From contig NZ_JAPENY010000003.1 of NCBI RefSeq assembly GCF_026341825.1, positions 744,001 to 808,000 of the forward strand: 64,000 nucleotides of DNA. The letters are read 5' to 3'. Both the position numbers and the translations under genes were made by a program. The notes under the pieces are model-generated. The model was not told where the DNA came from. It made no database searches and was given only the letters and a program-made list of their open reading frames with translations. Of the stretch, positions 34,386 to 42,047 are shown piece after piece (positions within the stretch are counted from its first letter, which is position 1; every line of letters begins with the position of its first letter). The stretch is from Streptomyces sp. NBC_00620 (GTDB lineage Bacteria; Actinomycetota; Actinomycetes; Streptomycetales; Streptomycetaceae).

Positions 34386-36344
34386 ATGACGGGGAACCGA
34401 ATTCGCCGACCTGACCAGTCCGTCCGCATTCCCGGCTGGGGCTCCATCCGCGGCCGTGTGGCCATCGTCCTTGCCGTACCCACTTGTCTGCTCCTCGCCC
34501 TCACCGGGCTGGGCGTCGTCGACCGCGCCCATGACTGGTCCGCAGCGCGGGCCACGGAGTCGCAGGTCATCGTCCTGCTGCGGGTGCAGGACCTCGTCCG
34601 TGAGCTCCAGCGTGAACGCGGCCTCACCAACGGCCTGTTGGGCGGCGACGAGGAGTACCAGGACGACGTCCGCGAGGCGCGGGCGCGCACCGATGACGCC
34701 CGCACATCCTTGACGGGGGTGCTCTCGGCGGAGAGCGGTGATCTGCACGAGGCCGCAGCCTCCGCACTCCGCCGGGCCCAGCTCCCCCTCGCCGACCTCA
34801 CTGGCACCCGTACCGGCGTCGACACCGGCACCGCCGACCGCACCGTCACCCTCCGCTTCTACACCGCGGCCGTCACCGCCCTGATCGACGCCGAATCGAC
34901 CGGCGTGCCCGACGGCGATCGCGGTATCGCCCAAGGTGTGCAGGCGTTGCAGGCCCTGGCCCGCGCCACGGAGGCCGTCGCCCTCGAACGCGGTTCCCTG
35001 AACGGCGTGTTCGCCGCGAAGGGGTTCCGTTCCGGCGAGTACCTCGACTTCACCGAGATCCGGGCCACCCGTGTCGCCGACCTCGGCCAGTTCCGCCAAC
35101 TCGCAGGCGGTGACGAGGAGTCCGCCCTCGACCGAGCCTTCAAGACGGCCGCGGCCCGCCGCGTCACCGCGTACGAGGCCAAGGCCGAAGCGGGCGCCGA
35201 CGGCTCACCCCTCGATGTCGCCCCCACCCGCTGGTGGACCGACATGACGACGCTCGTCGACGATCTGCACGCCGTCCAGAAACAGGTCGGTGACGACGTA
35301 CGGGCAGGAGCGGGCCGGACCGGCGACGCGGCCACCCGGCAGCTCATCGGCTTCCTGGGCCTGGGCGCGCTGATCCTCGCCGTCGCCTCCGCACTCGCGG
35401 TGTTCTCGGCCCGCTCCATCACCCGTCCCCTGGGCGCACTGGCCGACGAGGCGGACGCGGTCGCGGGCACCAGGCTCGCGGAGGCGGTCAAGCGCATCCA
35501 GGAGGCCGACCCCGACACCCCGCTGCCCGAGGATCCCGAGACTGCCGAAGTCCCGGGTACCGCACGGGAGATCACGCGGCTGGTCGCCGCCCTGCACAAC
35601 GTCCAGCGCACAGCCGTCCGTCTCGCCGCCGAGCAGACCGTCCTGCGCCGCAACAGCACCGAGTCCCTGGCCAGCCTGGGCCGCCGCAACCAGTCCCTCC
35701 TCATCCGCCAGCTGGGCCTGATCACCACCCTGGAGAGCCAGGAGCTCGACCCTGACGCACTCGCCGAGCTCTTCGAACTCGACCACCTGGCCACACGCAT
35801 GCGCCGCAACGCCGAGTCCCTGCTCGTCCTTGCCGGCGAGGAGTCCCCGGCGCGCCCCTGGCCCGGCACGGTCACCATCACCGAGGTGGTGCAGTCGGCC
35901 ATCTCCGAGGTCGAGCAGTACCAGCGGGTCGCCGTCACCGACATCGAACACTGCCGCATCCGCGGCCACTGCGTCGCCGAACTCTCGCACCTGCTCGCCG
36001 AGTTGGTGGAGAACGCGCTGATGTTCAGCTCGCCCAAGCAGCCCGTCGAGCTCTACGGCTGGCGGGACGGCGGCGAGTACTGCCTCGCGGTCGTCGACCG
36101 GGGCATCGGCATGACGGCGGAGCGGATGGCCCAGGCCAACGCCCTGCTGTCCGGCAAGGGTGGCTCCCTGCTCGCGGCGCCCACCCGGTTCCTCGGCCAC
36201 CATGTCGTCGGCGCGCTCTCCGATCGCCTCGGCGCCCATGCCGAGTTGCGGCCCACACAGGGCTCGGGCGTGACAGCGTACGTAGCCCTGCCCGCAACGA
36301 TCGTCCAGGCAGCGGATACCTCAATCACCTCCGCAGCCCTGTGA
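34386..36344 (+). CDS. Conservon-type (CvnA-like) nitrate/nitrite-sensing sensor kinase, orphan
   Basis: A 652-residue membrane protein. Helix 1 (about 22-42) is followed by a long extracytoplasmic NIT-like helical domain with RVQDLVRELQRERGLTNGLL and ALERGSLNGVF, then a second helix (LIGFLGLGALILAVASALAVF), HAMP, a coiled region and a HATPase_c domain with N-box ELVENALMFSS and DRGIGM. The phospho-acceptor region LASLGRRNQSLLIRQLGLI lacks a His, as in CvnA proteins of Streptomyces conservons. ATG 34386 (MTGNRIRRP) gives a normal short tail; a 59-residue extension is possible but unlikely. The usual partners (roadblock, DUF742, small GTPase) are absent here. Confidence 0.85.
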   Translation: MTGNRIRRPDQSVRIPGWGSIRGRVAIVLAVPTCLLLALTGLGVVDRAHDWSAARATESQVIVLLRVQDLVRELQRERGLTNGLLGGDEEYQDDVREARARTDDARTSLTGVLSAESGDLHEAAASALRRAQLPLADLTGTRTGVDTGTADRTVTLRFYTAAVTALIDAESTGVPDGDRGIAQGVQALQALARATEAVALERGSLNGVFAAKGFRSGEYLDFTEIRATRVADLGQFRQLAGGDEESALDRAFKTAAARRVTAYEAKAEAGADGSPLDVAPTRWWTDMTTLVDDLHAVQKQVGDDVRAGAGRTGDAATRQLIGFLGLGALILAVASALAVFSARSITRPLGALADEADAVAGTRLAEAVKRIQEADPDTPLPEDPETAEVPGTAREITRLVAALHNVQRTAVRLAAEQTVLRRNSTESLASLGRRNQSLLIRQLGLITTLESQELDPDALAELFELDHLATRMRRNAESLLVLAGEESPARPWPGTVTITEVVQSAISEVEQYQRVAVTDIEHCRIRGHCVAELSHLLAELVENALMFSSPKQPVELYGWRDGGEYCLAVVDRGIGMTAERMAQANALLSGKGGSLLAAPTRFLGHHVVGALSDRLGAHAELRPTQGSGVTAYVALPATIVQAADTSITSAAL

Positions 36345-36380
36345 GTTCACGCCGGTGCTCGCAGCCGTTCGCGTCACCGT

Positions 36381-36409
36381 GCCCGCGTGTCGTGTCACGG
36401 CGTGCGGGC
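36381..36409. terminator. Possible terminator hairpin
   Basis: GCCCGC (36381-36386) pairs with GCGGGC (36404-36409), with partial further pairing inside. It lies between the sensor kinase and the convergent 72-residue gene. Confidence 0.4.
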
Positions 36410-36411
36410 TG

Positions 36412-36630
36412 TCATACGGTGTTGCTCCAGTCGTACGGCCCTCCGCCGCGCCACTCGATCAGCTCGGGGTCGTCGATGGCCGTATCCGTTGTGGGCAGAC
36501 CCGCACGGTGAAGGTATTCCAGCACGTCGAACAGGCTGTACGCGGTGCCCATGCGCTCGCCCTGGACCGTCACCCGCCGCCCTCCGTCCGACTGTGGCGG
36601 AAGCACGACCACAGGGGGGCTCTCGTCCAT
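36412..36630 (-). CDS. Conserved small actinobacterial protein of unknown function
   Basis: A 72-residue protein with a clear pattern: a VVVLPPQSDGGRRVTVQGE strand pair, MGTAYSLFDVLEYLHRAGLP helix, then DDPELIEWRGGGPYDW. The ending EWRGGGP is one I recognise from small Streptomyces proteins of about this size, which argues for a real gene. No function is known to me. GGTGGAG lies just before the ATG (spacing only 2), somewhat tight. It sits on the minus strand 90 bp downstream of the XRE regulator and could be co-transcribed with it. Confidence 0.72.
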   Translation of the reverse strand: MDESPPVVVLPPQSDGGRRVTVQGERMGTAYSLFDVLEYLHRAGLPTTDTAIDDPELIEWRGGGPYDWSNTV

Positions 36631-36720
36631 AACTCCACCATGCGCCGGAACCGGCCGTCACGCAGCTCGGCGACCATCGCAGCGGTCTGACGCCGCTGGT
36701 CAGCGGGGTCGCCCGGAGAT

Positions 36721-37311
36721 TTAGCGAGGGGCGTTCTGTACGGTGAGAATGTGCACCCCGGAAGGGTCCTGATCCTCCAGAACGCGCCAGCGGTGCGGGG
36801 TTCCGCCTGGGTAGAGCAGACTGTCACCGGCGTGGAGGCGGTGCAGTTCGCGGCCGCCGGGGCCCAGTAGGTCGATTTCGATCGCGCCGTGGACCACATA
36901 AAGGAACTCGTCGCCCGGGTGGTCGTAGTACTCCTCGAAGTCGGTGGGTCCTCCCGTGTATTCGACCGGATGGACGGCGAATTGGGGTGCCCCGAGCATC
37001 CGCGCCGAGCCGCCGCTGTTGACGACGGGGGTGCCGGTCCCTTCCCGTACGACATGGATGTCGGCGGGAGAGGTCGCCGAGTGCGCCAGCAGGGCCTGTT
37101 GGGTGGTGCCGAGCGCCTGGGCGATCCGGTGCAGCGAGGGCATGCTCGGGCGGGTCAGCCCGCGCTCCAGCTGGCTGAGGAAGGGGTGCGAAAGGCCTGC
37201 GCTGCCCGCGAGTTGGACCAGGGTAAGGCCGCGCTCCTTGCGTAGCCGTCGGATCGCGTTGCCGAGCTGCTGGTCCGGATCGGCGGGGGTTTCGGTGGGG
37301 CGGTCTGCCAT
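36721..37311 (-). CDS. XRE family regulator with C-terminal cupin domain
   Basis: A 196-residue regulator: HTH_3 domain (LGNAIRRLRKERGLTLVQLA, then SHPFLSQLERGLTRPSMPSL, about 16-70) and a cupin_2 sensor domain (about 120-190: EYYDHPGDEFLYVVHGAIEI, HAGDSLLYPGGTPHRW). HTH-cupin proteins of this type usually sense a small molecule and control an adjacent catabolic operon. It diverges from the flavin reductase gene. The 105-bp gap holds an AATGTT-N9-AACATT palindrome that recurs before the ABC transporter genes at 40105, so it is the likely regulator of the whole 37.4-49.2 kb block. Confidence 0.9.
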   Translation of the reverse strand: MADRPTETPADPDQQLGNAIRRLRKERGLTLVQLAGSAGLSHPFLSQLERGLTRPSMPSLHRIAQALGTTQQALLAHSATSPADIHVVREGTGTPVVNSGGSARMLGAPQFAVHPVEYTGGPTDFEEYYDHPGDEFLYVVHGAIEIDLLGPGGRELHRLHAGDSLLYPGGTPHRWRVLEDQDPSGVHILTVQNAPR

Positions 37312-37378
37312 GACGGAGATCCTAAGCGGTCACTTCGGAGTGGGATTTACTCCCGCGAAACACATACCTCTTACGCTC

Positions 37379-37399
37379 AATGTTGATGTGACGAACATT
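37379..37399. promoter_or_regulatory. Operator copy 1, AATGTT-N9-AACATT
   Basis: Perfect 6-bp arms flank a 9-bp centre (GATGTGACG). The site ends 17 bp before the flavin reductase start and lies 68 bp from the XRE start. A copy with a nearly identical centre lies at 40048-40068. A second, unrelated inverted repeat, GGAGT-N7-ACTCC (37337-37353), is also in this gap. Confidence 0.72.
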
Positions 37400-37416
37400 C
37401 TAGGCGAGGAGCCCGA

Positions 37417-37920
37417 ATGACCGCGACCACCGCCGACCGGCCCGCCACGGCCGGATTCCTCGATGCCATGGCTGCCCTCGCTGGCGGCGTCTGCGTGGTG
37501 ACCGCCGCCGCAGCCGATGGCACACCTGCCGGATTCACCAGCACCGCCGTGATGAGCCTCAGCCGCACGCCGGAGCTGATAGCGATCGGCGTCCAGCGCG
37601 GCAGCCGCACCCTGCCGCTGCTCCAGGACGGCGGCAGGCTCGCCCTCAACATCCTTGCCGCGAACGGCGAATCCGTCTCACGGCGGTTCGCCGATCCGGC
37701 CGCCGACCGGTTCGCCGGGCTGGATTGGACGACGGGAGAGGGAGGTGTGCCGCTGCTGCTCACGCAGAGCACGTACGCCGTCGTGTGCCGCGTACGGGAA
37801 GAGGTGGCGGCCGGGGACCACATGCTGCTGATCGCCGACATCGAGGAGATCATCCCCGGCCGAGGCCGGATCAGCGCCCTCGTCCACCACGCCCGCCGCT
37901 ACCACGGCATCGGCGCATGA
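37417..37920 (+). CDS. Flavin reductase family protein (FMN-binding split barrel)
   Basis: A 167-residue split-barrel flavoprotein: FLDAMAALAGGVCVVTAAAADG, GFTSTAVMSLSRTPELIAIGV, then LLQDGGRLALNILAANGESVSRRFA and a terminal LVHHARRYHGI. This is the architecture of the small components that give reduced FMN to two-component monooxygenases (HpaC, RutF). No monooxygenase of the usual partner families is encoded in the block, so it may serve an enzyme elsewhere or the FAD oxidase at 43217. Its stop overlaps the next ATG (37917-37920). Confidence 0.88.
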   Translation: MTATTADRPATAGFLDAMAALAGGVCVVTAAAADGTPAGFTSTAVMSLSRTPELIAIGVQRGSRTLPLLQDGGRLALNILAANGESVSRRFADPAADRFAGLDWTTGEGGVPLLLTQSTYAVVCRVREEVAAGDHMLLIADIEEIIPGRGRISALVHHARRYHGIGA

Positions 37921-38804
37921 GCGGGCGCGACTGGTTCTCCGTACAGGAGACCGGGCCCGGGACCTTCCTCCTCGCCGAGCCCGGGCACGTCAACAGCTAT
38001 CTCGTCGTGGGCGACGACCTCGCCCTGCTGTACGACACCGGGATGGGCATCGGGGACATCGGGCGCGAGGTGCGAGCGCTGACCTCGCTGCCGCTGCTCG
38101 TCGTCAACTCCCACCACCACTACGACCACCGGGGCGGCAACGCCTCGCTTGTGGGCGAGGCCAAGGAATTCGCCGTCCACGAGGCGGGCGGGAACCTGCA
38201 CGGCGAGCCCGCACCGCGCGAGTGGCTCGAGATGTACGAGCACATCGCCCAGGACATGCGACAGCGCTACATCGAGCTGAGCGCACTCTCCGCCGAGGGC
38301 TTCTTCCTCACCGACTCGCGGATCGAGGTGCGGCCCGTCCCCGAACTGACCCAGTGGCGTATCGACGCGGTGCGACCGACGCGGCTGCTCAGGGAAGGGG
38401 AGCACCTCGACCTGGGCGGGCGGAGGCTGCACGTCCTGCACACTCCCGGCCACTCGCCCGACGGCATCTGCCTCTGGGAGCCGGAGAGCGGCCAGCTCCT
38501 CGCCGGCGACACCCTGATCAGCGGCCCTTTCTTCGCCCATGTGCCGGGCGCCGATGTACCCGCTTTCGCCGCATCGACTCGGCGACTGGCCGAACTCCCG
38601 GTCAGGACGGCGCTGTTGGGGCACAACTTCCGCCACCGTGAGGACCACTACTTCGTGGGACGGGTCGCCGAAGCCTTCGATCAGGTGGTAAGCGGACGGA
38701 CCTGCCCCGTCCGCCGCCAGGACATGTTCGGCGCGCCCGCGATGTGGCACGCCTTCGACGGCTTCGCAGTACTCACGGCACCGGAGAACGGGGACGCACG
38801 ATGA
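37917..38804 (+). CDS. Metallo-beta-lactamase fold hydrolase
   Basis: A 295-residue MBL-fold protein. The metal motif H-x-H-x-D-H reads SHHHYDHRGG, and further ligands are the His of LHTPGHSPDG, the Asp of LLAGDTL and a late LLGHNF His. The N-terminus ETGPGTFLLAEPGHVNSYLVVGDDLALLYDTGMG is typical for thiol-ester or lactone/lactam hydrolases. A ring-opening step on a lactam or lactone intermediate fits the block. It overlaps its neighbours on both sides by 4 bp (ATGA), implying translational coupling. Confidence 0.88.
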   Translation: MSGRDWFSVQETGPGTFLLAEPGHVNSYLVVGDDLALLYDTGMGIGDIGREVRALTSLPLLVVNSHHHYDHRGGNASLVGEAKEFAVHEAGGNLHGEPAPREWLEMYEHIAQDMRQRYIELSALSAEGFFLTDSRIEVRPVPELTQWRIDAVRPTRLLREGEHLDLGGRRLHVLHTPGHSPDGICLWEPESGQLLAGDTLISGPFFAHVPGADVPAFAASTRRLAELPVRTALLGHNFRHREDHYFVGRVAEAFDQVVSGRTCPVRRQDMFGAPAMWHAFDGFAVLTAPENGDAR

Positions 38805-40003
38805 CGGTGACGGCACTGCTGCTGCGCGGGGCGCGGCTGCCCGAAGGACAGGTCCGGGACGTACTGATCGAGGACGGGCGGGTGTCGGCCGTCGCACCGG
38901 CCGGTCAACTCCCCTCCATACGCGAGGAGATGGACCTCTCCGGCTTCATCCTGCTGCCCGCCCCCGCCGAACCCCACGCCCACCTCGACAAAGCCCTCAC
39001 CTGGGACCTGGCCGGCGCCCCGCCCTGCGACCTGCCCGGGGCGGTCGCCGCCTGGCACGGCTATGCCGAGCAGGTGACGGAGGAGGACGTGCTGGTCAGG
39101 GCCCGCCGCGCCCTGGACGAGCTGGTCGCCAATGGTGCGACCGCCGTCCGCACCCACGCCGACGTCCTGCCCGGCCCCGATCCGCTCCGGGGGCTTCGGG
39201 CGCTGTTGCGGCTGCGCGAGGAGCTGAGCGAGCGGGTCGCACTGCAGATCGCCGTGCTGCACATCGAGGCACCCGACGAAGTCCTCGACGAGGCACTGGA
39301 GTTGGGGGCCGACCTGCTCGGTGGCTGCCCGCACCTCTCCGAGGACCCGCAGGCCGCTGTCGCCCGCGCCCTGACCATCGCCGAGCGGCACGGCGTCGGC
39401 GTCGATCTGCATGCGGACGAGCATCTCCGTCCGGATCCGAAGGATCTGCTGCTGCTCGCCCAGGCGGTACGGGAGCGGGGCTTCGCCCACGGTGCGACCG
39501 CCGGCCACTGTGTGGGACTGGGAGGCCTGGACCCGGCCGAGGCCGCCCGGATCGCCAAGGAGGCGGCGGCCTCCGGGATCGGGGTCGTCGCACTGCCGCT
39601 CACCAACCTCTACCTCCAGGGCCGCGACACCCCTGCCCGCACTCCACGCGGTCTGACCGCCGTACGCGCCCTCCTGGACGCGGGCGTGCCCCTGGCCGGG
39701 GGCGGCGACAACATCCGTGACCCGTTCAACCCGGTGGGCAGGGCCGATCCCCTGGAGACCGCTGGACTCCTCGTCGTAGCAGGTCACTTGACGCTGCCCG
39801 AGGCCGTCCACGCGGTGACCACCGGCGCCCGCACGGTCCTCGGGCTGCCCGCCGCAGGGCCGTACGAGGGTGCGATCGCCGACCTCCTCGCCGTACGGGC
39901 CGACTCGCTCTCCGGGGCTGTCGGTGCCTCGTACCCGGACCGGATCGTCTTCAAGGGCGGGAGAGCGGTGAGCCGCACCACGGTGACCCGCGAAGCGCTC
40001 TGA
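38801..40003 (+). CDS. Amidohydrolase of the cytosine deaminase/AtzC-like group
   Basis: A 400-residue metal-dependent amidohydrolase. Metal and substrate motifs follow the CodA order: PHAHLDKALTWD (H-x-H), AVRTHADV, VDLHADEHL, AGHCVGLG and a C-terminal GGDNIRDPFNPVG, whose Asp is the metal-bound base. This group removes an amino or alkylamino group from, or opens, N-heterocycles (cytosine, isopropylammelide). ATG 38801 overlaps the previous stop. It closes the first part of the block; a 101-bp gap with the second operator copy follows. Confidence 0.87.
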   Translation: MTVTALLLRGARLPEGQVRDVLIEDGRVSAVAPAGQLPSIREEMDLSGFILLPAPAEPHAHLDKALTWDLAGAPPCDLPGAVAAWHGYAEQVTEEDVLVRARRALDELVANGATAVRTHADVLPGPDPLRGLRALLRLREELSERVALQIAVLHIEAPDEVLDEALELGADLLGGCPHLSEDPQAAVARALTIAERHGVGVDLHADEHLRPDPKDLLLLAQAVRERGFAHGATAGHCVGLGGLDPAEAARIAKEAAASGIGVVALPLTNLYLQGRDTPARTPRGLTAVRALLDAGVPLAGGGDNIRDPFNPVGRADPLETAGLLVVAGHLTLPEAVHAVTTGARTVLGLPAAGPYEGAIADLLAVRADSLSGAVGASYPDRIVFKGGRAVSRTTVTREAL

Positions 40004-40047
40004 CTGGTCCCGGGCGTAAACGCCCGGGACATCACCCCGAAACAAAG

Positions 40048-40068
40048 AATGTTGATGCTACGAACATC
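40048..40068. promoter_or_regulatory. Operator copy 2, AATGTT-N9-AACATC
   Basis: The arms and centre (GATGCTACG) match the site at 37379-37399 in 18 of 21 positions. It lies 36 bp upstream of the ABC ATPase start in the only sizeable gap between the first three genes and the rest, pointing to a second regulated promoter. Confidence 0.72.
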
Positions 40069-40104
40069 GGTGAATGCATCACAGGTCCAAAGGAAGGAGT
40101 CGAC

Positions 40105-40851
40105 GTGGCGACAGCAGTGCAGACGGCGCTGAGCTTCGTAGCCGTCGACAAGCGTTTCGACAACCGGACCACCGCGCTCTCGGGAGTGGAACTCCATGTC
40201 GGTGCAGGGGAGTTCGTCGCAGTCGTCGGCCCCTCCGGATGCGGCAAGTCCACCCTGCTGCGGCTCGCCTCCGGTCTCGATGCCCCCAGCGCGGGCGAGA
40301 TCAGCACCCCGGGCGGGGATATCGGCTACGTCTTCCAGGACGCCACCCTGCTGCCCTGGCGCAGCGTCCTCGCCAATGTGGCACTGCCCGCCGAACTGGC
40401 CGGCCGTCCCAAGGCCGAACGGCACGAGCGCGCCATGGACGCCATCCGTCTCGTCGGCCTCGACGGCTTCGAGGAGCAGTTGCCGGGACAGCTCTCGGGC
40501 GGGATGCGGATGCGCGTCTCGCTGGCCCGCGCGCTGATGATGAACCCCGCGCTCTTCCTCTTCGACGAACCTTTCGGCGCGCTGGACGAGATGACCCGGC
40601 TTCGTATGCAGGAGGAGCTCCAGCGGATCTTCACCGAGACGGGATTCGCGGGTCTCTTCATCACGCACTCGGTGACCGAGGCGGTCTTCCTGGCCAACCG
40701 GGTTGTGGTGATGTCGGCCCGACCTGGACGTATCACCGCAGAGTTCGAGGTCCCGTTCGCCCACCCCAGGCCCGCATCGCTCCGTTACGAACCGGAGTTC
40801 GCCGCGATCGCGGGCGCGGTCTCCGGGGCCCTGCGAGGAGAGGCCCAGTGA
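40105..40851 (+). CDS. ABC transporter ATP-binding protein (nitrate/sulfonate/pyrimidine type)
   Basis: A 248-residue ATPase with Walker A GPSGCGKST, Q-loop YVFQDATLLPW, signature LSGGMRMR, Walker B LFLFDEP and switch His in FITHSVTEAVFLA. The short length and the YVFQDATLLPWRSV wording are typical of the TauB/SsuB/ThiZ group that works with a single permease gene. GTG 40105 follows AGGAAGGAG. The stop overlaps the permease start (GTGA, 40848-40851). Confidence 0.93.
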   Translation: MATAVQTALSFVAVDKRFDNRTTALSGVELHVGAGEFVAVVGPSGCGKSTLLRLASGLDAPSAGEISTPGGDIGYVFQDATLLPWRSVLANVALPAELAGRPKAERHERAMDAIRLVGLDGFEEQLPGQLSGGMRMRVSLARALMMNPALFLFDEPFGALDEMTRLRMQEELQRIFTETGFAGLFITHSVTEAVFLANRVVVMSARPGRITAEFEVPFAHPRPASLRYEPEFAAIAGAVSGALRGEAQ

Positions 40852-41867
40852 GTACGAACACCCCGGCTGCCACGGCCACCGACGCGCCGACTGCCCACGC
40901 AACCACTGCTGCCTCGGTCGCAGCCGGCCCGAACCCCGGCGCAACGTCCGCGGCCTCCGAACCTGCCGTCACCGGTCCGAGCACTGCCGCTCCGGCCCAC
41001 GAGGCGAAGACCCCCGTGCACCAGCCCGATGCTGCCGCCGACGCCACGGTCGAGACATTCCCGGCCGCCGAGGCGTCCGTCCGCACACGGCGGGGCCCCG
41101 TCGCCCTGCTCGCCCCCATCGGCTCGCTCGCAGTCGCCATCGGCCTCTGGTACGCGGTGAGTTACCTGCTCCTCGCCCCCTCCCGCCGCTTCCTCGTGCC
41201 GCCCCCGCATCAGGTCCTCCAGGTCGCCGTCCTCGACTGGACCCACCTGCAGCCCATGCTCCAGGCCCTCGCCCTCACCGCGCAGGTCGCCCTCGCCGGA
41301 CTCGCCATCGCCGCCGCCCTCGGCATCACCGGGGCCGTCGTGATGAGCCGCGCCCGCTGGCTGGAGCGCTCCCTCTATCCCTACGCCGTCATCCTGCAGA
41401 CGGTCCCGATCCTCGCCATCGTCCCCCTCATCGGCCTCTGGTTCGGCTTCGGCTTCACCAGCCGGGTCGTGGTCTGCGTCCTCATCGCCCTCTTCCCGCT
41501 GATCGCCAACACCCTCTTCGGGTTGCAGTCCGTGGACCGCGCTCACCACGACCTCTTCACCCTCCAGAAGGCGAGCCGCTGGGACCGCCTGCGCAAGCTG
41601 GAACTGCCCGCGGCGCTCCCCGCCATCTTCACCGGGCTGCGTACCTCCTCCGGGCTCTCCGTCATCGGCGCGATCGTCGGCGACATGTTCTTCAAGCAGG
41701 GGGCGGCCGGAATCGGCACCCTCCTCGACATCTATCGCTCACGGCTCCAGTCCGAGGACCTCTTCGCCGCGATCATCCTGGCCTCCTTCTTCGGGGTCGC
41801 CGTCTTCGCGCTCTTCACGTTCCTGTCCCGCCTCGCCATCGGCTCCTGGCACGCGTCCGGCCGCTGA
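40848..41867 (+). CDS. ABC transporter permease with Ala/Thr/Pro-rich N-terminal extension
   Basis: A 339-residue BPD-type permease of the SsuC/TauC/ThiX group. The body (from about 85) has six helices and the EAA-like loop LQKASRWDRLRKLELPAALPAIFTG. The first 80 residues are an unusual low-complexity leader of Ala, Thr, Pro and Ser (TNTPAATATDAPTAHATT and so on) without helices; ordinary members are about 250-270 residues. Start GTG 40848 overlaps the ATPase stop; an inner start nearer the first helix cannot be excluded but no better ribosome site is evident. Confidence 0.88.
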   Translation: MSTNTPAATATDAPTAHATTAASVAAGPNPGATSAASEPAVTGPSTAAPAHEAKTPVHQPDAAADATVETFPAAEASVRTRRGPVALLAPIGSLAVAIGLWYAVSYLLLAPSRRFLVPPPHQVLQVAVLDWTHLQPMLQALALTAQVALAGLAIAAALGITGAVVMSRARWLERSLYPYAVILQTVPILAIVPLIGLWFGFGFTSRVVVCVLIALFPLIANTLFGLQSVDRAHHDLFTLQKASRWDRLRKLELPAALPAIFTGLRTSSGLSVIGAIVGDMFFKQGAAGIGTLLDIYRSRLQSEDLFAAIILASFFGVAVFALFTFLSRLAIGSWHASGR

Positions 41868-41903
41868 GCGCTCTCCGCTGGCTGTGCCGCGATATGCCGT
41901 CGG

Positions 41904-41959
41904 CCGTCTGCGACACCGTCCTGGCTGGTCGCGCAGTTCCCCGCGCCCCTTCAGGGCGC
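41904..41959. repeat. Dispersed Streptomyces intergenic repeat
   Basis: The stretch CTGGCTGGTCGCGCAGTTCC followed by CCGCGCCCCTTCAGGGCGC is one I recognise as a very common dispersed intergenic sequence of Streptomyces genomes. It lies inside the ABC operon, between permease and binding-protein genes. It can fold partly (GCGCCC/GGGCGC). Origin and role are unknown. Confidence 0.6.
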
Positions 41960-42047
41960 TTCCCAACCGCAGCGGACTTCACCCGAACTGCTCAGCCGTC
42001 CCCACCCCCTCTCCGCTTCCCCTCAGAGCCCCTTCCGGGAGACAGTC

